This document shows, one piece after another, positions 52,988 to 56,692 of a stretch of DNA of 56,692 nt. Position numbers and translations under genes: made by a program. The notes beneath the pieces were generated by a model. That model had not been told where the DNA came from and made no database searches. It saw only the letters and a program-made list of their open reading frames with translations. The stretch spans positions 1 through 56,692 of the forward strand of contig DAOUEK010000092.1 in NCBI GenBank assembly GCA_034430425.1, written 5' to 3'. Source of the DNA: WVZH01 sp034430425 (GTDB lineage: Bacteria; Chloroflexota; Anaerolineae; Anaerolineales; E44-bin32). Position 1 is the stretch's first letter, and each line of letters begins with the position of its first letter.

Positions 52988-53515
52988 TTATGCGGGCGCC
53001 TCCGATTCTGAATACGCCTTCAACACATTCATAACCTGACGCACAGAGTTTGCAAGCGCGCGGGCGATGTTCCCCGCCGGAGTCTGAATAAGACCCAATA
53101 ATTGCGCCTGTACAACAGGTAGAGGCGGTAACTCTGCCAATCGATAAACCTGTCGACTATCAAAAAGGGAACCATCGATGATCGCTCCCTTAACGGATAG
53201 TATCTCTGTCTCCTTGGATAGATCGACTATCGCTTTGGCAACATCAACCACATCCTCCGATGCAAATCCAATCGCAGTAGGTCCATCGAGGGCACCTTCT
53301 GGCAAGCTTAATTCCATTTCCTTGAACGCTAGTGCAGCCAATGTATTCTTGATGATGTGGAATTCCCCGCCTGATTCACGAATCTGAGATCGCAAGGATT
53401 CAATTTGCTTTACATTTAAGCCGGAGTGGTTAGTGATAATCATTGCCGTATTCGATTCTGCCAGGCTCTTGTATTGCGATACCAGATCTTGTTTTCGCTC
53501 TTTTGAGATTGCCAA
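52988..53515 (-). CDS. rplJ: 50S ribosomal protein L10
   Basis: 175 residues, TTG start at 53515 after GGAGGTG. Conserved blocks: KQDLVSQYKSLAES, NHSGLNVKQIESLRSQIRESGGEFHIIKNTLA, GPTAIGFASEDVV and the C-terminal stalk-binding helix (ALANSVRQVMNVLKAYSE). It anchors the L7/L12 dimers to the ribosome and, by family knowledge, the L10-L12 complex binds its own mRNA leader to limit synthesis. It lies upstream of rplL and downstream of the leader at 53541-53678. Confidence 0.98.
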   Translation of the reverse strand: MAISKERKQDLVSQYKSLAESNTAMIITNHSGLNVKQIESLRSQIRESGGEFHIIKNTLAALAFKEMELSLPEGALDGPTAIGFASEDVVDVAKAIVDLSKETEILSVKGAIIDGSLFDSRQVYRLAELPPLPVVQAQLLGLIQTPAGNIARALANSVRQVMNVLKAYSESEAPA

Positions 53516-53540
53516 CTGACATCACCTCCTTCAAAATCAA

Positions 53541-53678
53541 AAAGTCTTTGCTTCGCAGTTCACCTCAGCAAAGACTTTATATAGCCGCATTGGCTATGCG
53601 ATGATTTTAATCGCTAGTCTCCACCTAGGCAGGAAATTAAGCCCCGATATCGAGACACCTGCTTTCTCGGGCGAAGCA
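53541..53678 (-). ncRNA. L10 leader (rplJL autoregulatory element) with attenuator
   Basis: On the minus strand the conserved L10-leader landmarks are visible: GCAGGTG followed by TTAATTTCCTGCC and AGGTGGAGA (53618-53640), which fold the L10-L12 binding site. After it comes a terminator-like hairpin, AAAGTCTTTGCT / AGCAAAGACTTT (53541-53578) with a T run, just before rplJ. This is the layout of r-protein feedback by attenuation. Confidence 0.8.
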
Positions 53679-53729
53679 TGGAATTACTATCCGGTTATTC
53701 TGTTCAAACCTAAATGATTATACCTCTGT

Positions 53730-54434
53730 TTACGCTGCGACCAAAGAACTTGGTTCAACTCGTATTCCCGGACCCATGGTGCTCGTCACGGTAATCTTAC
53801 GAATATAGGTACCTTTTGCAGAAGCGGGACGGACGCGCTTTACCGCATCGATCAGCGCGATAAAGTTCTCAAAAAGCTTTTCTTGGTCGAAGGATGCTTT
53901 TCCAATCGGTACGTGAAGGTTTGCTGTACGGTCGATTCGAAATTCTACACGTCCCGCTTTCAACTCATCGATAACTCGTGAAACATCATCTTCCTGAACG
54001 ACTGTTCCGGCTTTTGGATTTGGCATCAATCCACGCGGTCCTAAAATCTTGCCCAACCGCCCGACCTTTCCCATCATATTCGGTGTTGCAACAGTGGCGT
54101 CAAACTCCATCCAGCCACCCTGAATACGTTCGATGGTCTCATCGTCCGCAATATAGTCCGCACCTGATTGTTTCGCATTTCGCGCAGCATCACCTTCGGC
54201 AAAAACCAACACCCTCACGGTTTTACCGAGTCCGTGAGGCAGCATCACTGTGTCTCGCACTTGCTGGTCCGCGTGACGAGGATCTACCCCGAGTCGGATA
54301 TGAACTTCGATCGTGCTGTCGAAGCGCGTAATGGATGTGTCCTTGGCGAGTCGAATCGCTTCCTGCGGTGAATAGAGTGTATTGCGATCCACTTTTTCAC
54401 TTGCTTCTCGATATTTCTTTCCACGTTTTGGCAT
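53730..54434 (-). CDS. rplA: 50S ribosomal protein L1
   Basis: 234 residues from ATG 54434, the codon with AAGGAG at five bases; a GTG two codons earlier is possible. L1 features: RGKKYREASEKV, TIEVHIRLGVDPRHADQQVR, LPHGLGKTVRVLVFAEG, GRLGKILGPRGLMPNPKAGTV and the C-terminal KGTYIRKITVTSTMGPGI. It forms the L1 stalk that moves tRNA out of the E site. Between rplK and the L10 leader; in other bacteria it also represses its own operon. Confidence 0.97.
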   Translation of the reverse strand: MPKRGKKYREASEKVDRNTLYSPQEAIRLAKDTSITRFDSTIEVHIRLGVDPRHADQQVRDTVMLPHGLGKTVRVLVFAEGDAARNAKQSGADYIADDETIERIQGGWMEFDATVATPNMMGKVGRLGKILGPRGLMPNPKAGTVVQEDDVSRVIDELKAGRVEFRIDRTANLHVPIGKASFDQEKLFENFIALIDAVKRVRPASAKGTYIRKITVTSTMGPGIRVEPSSLVAA

Positions 54435-54487
54435 TTTCACTCCTTGTGGTGCAAACGGATCATTTCAACTGATCCTCCCACGTCATT

Positions 54488-54913
54488 TTATCCTTCAACA
54501 ATGATGCCCATATTACGCGCTGTTCCTTTAATCTGGCGCATGGCACCTTCGATATCGATCGCATTGAGATCTTTCATCTTAATCTCCGCGATCTCACGGA
54601 CTTGATCGCTGGTCACTTTGCCCACTTTATCGCGATTAGGTTCTGCAGAACCTTTTTCTACTCCTGCTGCTTTTCGTAACAAAACTGCAGTAGGGGGCGT
54701 CTTCAGTATGAAATTAAACGAACCATCGGTGTATATCGTAATCTCCGCAGGGATAATATCTCCTGCTTTACTTGATGTTCTGGCGTTGTATTCCTTGCAA
54801 AAGCCCATCAAGTTAATTCCATGCGGCGCCAATGCCGGACCTATCGGTGGCGCCGGATTTGCCTTGCCAGCCTCTATCTGAAGTCGAACAACTGCCTTTA
54901 CTCTCTTTGCCAC
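54488..54913 (-). CDS. rplK: 50S ribosomal protein L11
   Basis: 141 residues from GTG 54913, which is preceded by AAAGGAG and gives the standard VAKRVKAVVRLQIEAG start. A longer frame to 54961 adds 16 residues absent from the family. NAPPIGPALAPHG-like PAPPIGPALAPHGINLMGF, TYTDGSFNFILKTPPT, and the C-terminal GTARNMGIIVEG match L11. It binds the GTPase centre with L10. Co-transcribed with nusG and rplA. Confidence 0.97.
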   Translation of the reverse strand: MAKRVKAVVRLQIEAGKANPAPPIGPALAPHGINLMGFCKEYNARTSSKAGDIIPAEITIYTDGSFNFILKTPPTAVLLRKAAGVEKGSAEPNRDKVGKVTSDQVREIAEIKMKDLNAIDIEGAMRQIKGTARNMGIIVEG

Positions 54914-54985
54914 TTTCCAGCTCCTTTTGTGGTCATAACGGGCAAGTTTTCGCCCTGCCACATTTTCACAATAACGATCTTTTGC

Positions 54986-55846
54986 TTATGCTTTTTCTAC
55001 CTGCAAAAAGTCTAGTTCTACAGGAGTCTCTCTTCCGAAAAATGAAACCATCACTCGAACCTTGGCACGATCCATGTCAATATCAGAAACTGTACCGATG
55101 AAATCATTGAATGGGCCATCGATAATTCGCACTTTCTGACCTGTTTTATACGTCACTTTAATCCTCGGCGCCTCGGCCTCCATGCGCTTCACGATCTGGT
55201 TCACTTCCTCGGGACGCAGCGGCGTTGGCTCATTCCCCATTCCGACAAAACCCGTTACACCAGGAGTGTTGCGCACGACGTACCACGAATCCTCATCCAT
55301 GAACATCTGTACGAGAATGTATCCAGGAAAAACTCGCCGTTCTACGGTTTTGCGCTTTCCGTCCTTGATTTCGATCTCTTCTTCCGTCGGTACAACGACA
55401 TCAAAGATTTTCGATTTCATGCCCATCGTCTCGATCCGCTGCTCGAGATTGTGGCGCACTTTATTCTCGTAACCCGAGTAACAATGAACGACGAACCAAC
55501 TTCGATCGCTATCATCATCGGTATCTACATGCGCTTCAAGCGATTCGGAAACCGCCTCGCCTTCTTCCAAGTCTTGCGGAACTTCAATCACTTCATCTAC
55601 GGCGTCGTTGTCTGCTTCAGCCGCAGGTTCCGCTTCCGCATTCTGGGAATCGGGTATCTGCTCAGCCGAAGATGCCCCATCTGCATTTTCCAGATCCGCA
55701 TCTTCGTTCTGCTGGATCTCAGAGGTTTCTGCTTCCGATGATTCCTCTACTGCATCCGTCCCCTCCGCTTCCACTTCTACAGGGACTTCCGCTTCAATCT
55801 CGGAGGATTTCATTTCCTCAAGCTGTTCACTTTCATTTTCAGCCAT
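54986..55846 (-). CDS. nusG: Transcription factor NusG with long acidic N-terminal extension
   Basis: 286 residues, well above the usual 180. Residues 1-115 are a highly acidic, low-complexity tail rich in Glu/Ala/Asp. The NGN domain starts at 116 (SWFVVHCYSGYENKVRHNLEQRIE), with VFPGYILVQMFMDEDSWYVVRNTPGVTGFVG, and the KOW domain (GQKVRIIDGPFNDFIGTVSDID) follows. It keeps RNA polymerase moving and couples it to translation or Rho. The tail is not part of the common family fold and may bind basic partners. Lies between secE and rplK as usual. Confidence 0.96.
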   Translation of the reverse strand: MAENESEQLEEMKSSEIEAEVPVEVEAEGTDAVEESSEAETSEIQQNEDADLENADGASSAEQIPDSQNAEAEPAAEADNDAVDEVIEVPQDLEEGEAVSESLEAHVDTDDDSDRSWFVVHCYSGYENKVRHNLEQRIETMGMKSKIFDVVVPTEEEIEIKDGKRKTVERRVFPGYILVQMFMDEDSWYVVRNTPGVTGFVGMGNEPTPLRPEEVNQIVKRMEAEAPRIKVTYKTGQKVRIIDGPFNDFIGTVSDIDMDRAKVRVMVSFFGRETPVELDFLQVEKA

Positions 55847-55933
55847 GATTACTATTCCAACCTGTTCCTATAAACACAAGCTTCAAACCCGAGTTTCAAG
55901 GTTTGCTATTGTTCGCCTCGTTGGTATCGCCTT

Positions 55934-56155
55934 CTATCCGAGTCCGACAATCCACCCGAATAAGCGTGAGAAAATCAAATCCAACACGCCCAAGAGCATG
56001 CTCATTAGGAATACGACAACGAGAACGATTATGGTCAATTGCGTGGCTTCTTGACGAGTAGGCCAATTAACCTTTCGCAATTCTGCGATTGTCTCTCGAA
56101 AAAAGCGCACTATTCCCAATTGGCGCTTGCGAGCAACTGCTTTCGTTTTTGCCAA
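55934..56155 (-). CDS. secE: Preprotein translocase subunit SecE
   Basis: 73 residues from TTG 56155, preceded by AGGAG seven bases upstream; an in-frame TTG at 56170 would include five more residues. Single membrane helix (LTIIVLVVVFLMSMLLGVLDLIF) after FFRETIAELRKVNWPTRQEA, the SecE consensus. It stabilises SecY in the membrane channel. Next to nusG and tRNA-Trp as in most bacteria. Confidence 0.95.
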   Translation of the reverse strand: MAKTKAVARKRQLGIVRFFRETIAELRKVNWPTRQEATQLTIIVLVVVFLMSMLLGVLDLIFSRLFGWIVGLG

Positions 56156-56227
56156 TCCAGCACTCCTCAATCTAGTCCTAGTCAGTTAAGCGATGCCGAT
56201 GGTAACCGGCGTCGCGACCTAATCAGG

Positions 56228-56301
56228 CAGGCCAGGTAGGAATTGAACCCACAACCCCCGGTTTTGGAGACCGGTGCTCTGCCAAATTGAGCTACTGGCC
56301 T
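56228..56301 (-). tRNA. tRNA-Trp (CCA)
   Basis: A 74-base cloverleaf on the minus strand. Acceptor stem AGGCCAG/CTGGCCT with discriminator G at 56228; D arm GCTC-AATTTGGCA-GAGC; anticodon stem CCGGT/ACCGG with loop CTCCAAA, anticodon CCA; T arm GTGGG-TTCAATT-CCTAC. CCA is not encoded. Between rpmG and secE, its common position. Confidence 0.95.
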
Positions 56302-56337
56302 TAGCGGGCATGTTACCATGCCCTTCAGTTTAACGGG

Positions 56338-56502
56338 TTACTTCGTTTCCCGATGCAGCGTGTGTTTGCGACATCGTGGACAGTACTTTTTAAACTCTAT
56401 TCTGCCAGGATCATTTCGCCGGTTTTTTTCCGTCGTATAGTTCCGCTCCTGACATTCTGTACATTCCATTGTTACAACCGGGCGAACATCCTTCTTTGCC
56501 AT
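56338..56502 (-). CDS. rpmG: 50S ribosomal protein L33
   Basis: 54 residues. ATG 56502 opens AKKDVRPVVTMECTECQERNYTTEKN; a CPRC pair near the C-terminus and the initial CTEC give the four-Cys zinc-binding form. The end KKYCPRCRKHTLHRETK is typical. Located between tuf and tRNA-Trp. Too short for some gene finders. Confidence 0.96.
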   Translation of the reverse strand: MAKKDVRPVVTMECTECQERNYTTEKNRRNDPGRIEFKKYCPRCRKHTLHRETK

Positions 56503-56552
56503 TTGTCACCAACTACGCGATCCAATAATGATGGAACACGTTTTCCTTTCGT

Positions 56553-56692
56553 TTATTCCAATATCTCGGTGATCACGCCCGCACCGACCGTGAGACCACC
56601 CTCTCGGACGGCGAAATTCGAGCCCTTCTCCAACGCCACCGGTGTGATCAACTCTACTTCCAGATTCACATTATCGCCCGGCATCACCATCT
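56553..56692 (-). CDS. tuf: Elongation factor Tu, C-terminal end only
   Basis: The last 46 codons of a gene that continues beyond the right edge. MVMPGDNVNLEVELITPVAL and NFAVREGGLTVGAGVITEIL are the EF-Tu domain III end, finishing with TAA at 56553-56555. It delivers aminoacyl-tRNA to the ribosome. First gene of the tuf-rpmG-trnW-secE-nusG-rplK cluster. Confidence 0.97.
   Translation of the reverse strand, partial: MVMPGDNVNLEVELITPVALEKGSNFAVREGGLTVGAGVITEILE

Overview
The window reads as a chromosomal segment of an uncultured or little-studied member of the Chloroflexota (Anaerolineae-like). This rests on a mix of traits, not on a marker-tree placement: a T-box-controlled threonyl-tRNA synthetase without a TGS domain, many Asp-box/WD40 lipoproteins with PT-rich linkers, a deazaflavin (F420-type) oxidoreductase, a glucosylglycerate operon, and the classical tuf-rpmG-trnW-secE-nusG-rplK-rplA-rplJ-rplL order at the right end. 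TTG and GTG starts with good ribosome binding sites recur (rplJ, secE, rplK, the GH13 phosphorylase, one ABC permease). No CRISPR array, integrase, transposase or rRNA was seen.

Layout. 1-4.3 kb: a partial membrane protein, a small Cys-rich protein, an L,D-transpeptidase, thrS with its T-box leader and promoter, and tRNA-Val. 4.5-10 kb: an Asp-box lipoprotein, a WD40 lipoprotein behind a DUF362 lipoprotein, and a nitroreductase. 10.2-12.3 kb: a zinc-ribbon membrane gene broken by two in-frame TGA codons, and a padR-trmO pair with a palindromic operator. 12.3-19.7 kb: an unknown lipoprotein, a TetR-led ABC-2 exporter operon, and an Asp-box lipoprotein gene broken by one amber codon. 20-30 kb: two transcripts tied together by an identical TetR operator. 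One is tetR, a small GlsB-like membrane protein, ATPase, two permeases, ATPase and HlyD adaptor (a YbhGFSR-like exporter). The other is a SAM-methyltransferase/HgcA-like corrinoid/membrane fusion, an atypical ferredoxin, a deazaflavin oxidoreductase and a patatin. 30-40.6 kb: DsbA-like protein, a GGDEF-EAL protein with a degenerate receiver, a membrane-EEP phosphatase fusion, DUF429 and pseudophosphatase genes, a P5C-dehydrogenase-like ALDH, AIM24, DUF3786 and a YedF-like DsrE protein. 41-48.7 kb: a tightly overlapped operon for glucosylglycerate-type compatible solutes (GH13_18 phosphorylase, GT4, USP-GpgS fusion, phosphatase, GT4), then a CPBP protease. 48.7-52.4 kb: an SOS-type promoter driving a membrane protein and a lytic transglycosylase, then a two-component system. 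52.5-56.7 kb: the ribosomal/transcription cluster with an L10 leader.

The most unusual system is the TetR-controlled pair of transcripts at 20-30 kb. A protein with the hallmark cap-helix region of the mercury-methylation corrinoid protein HgcA is fused to an N-terminal SAM methyltransferase. It sits next to a ferredoxin in the place HgcB would occupy, and is co-regulated with a multidrug-type exporter. I infer a corrinoid-dependent methyl-transfer/detoxification or lipid-related pathway with export. The substrate cannot be read from sequence, and the hgcA name is deliberately not assigned because the cap-helix Lys is replaced and the ferredoxin lacks HgcB-like C-terminal cysteines.
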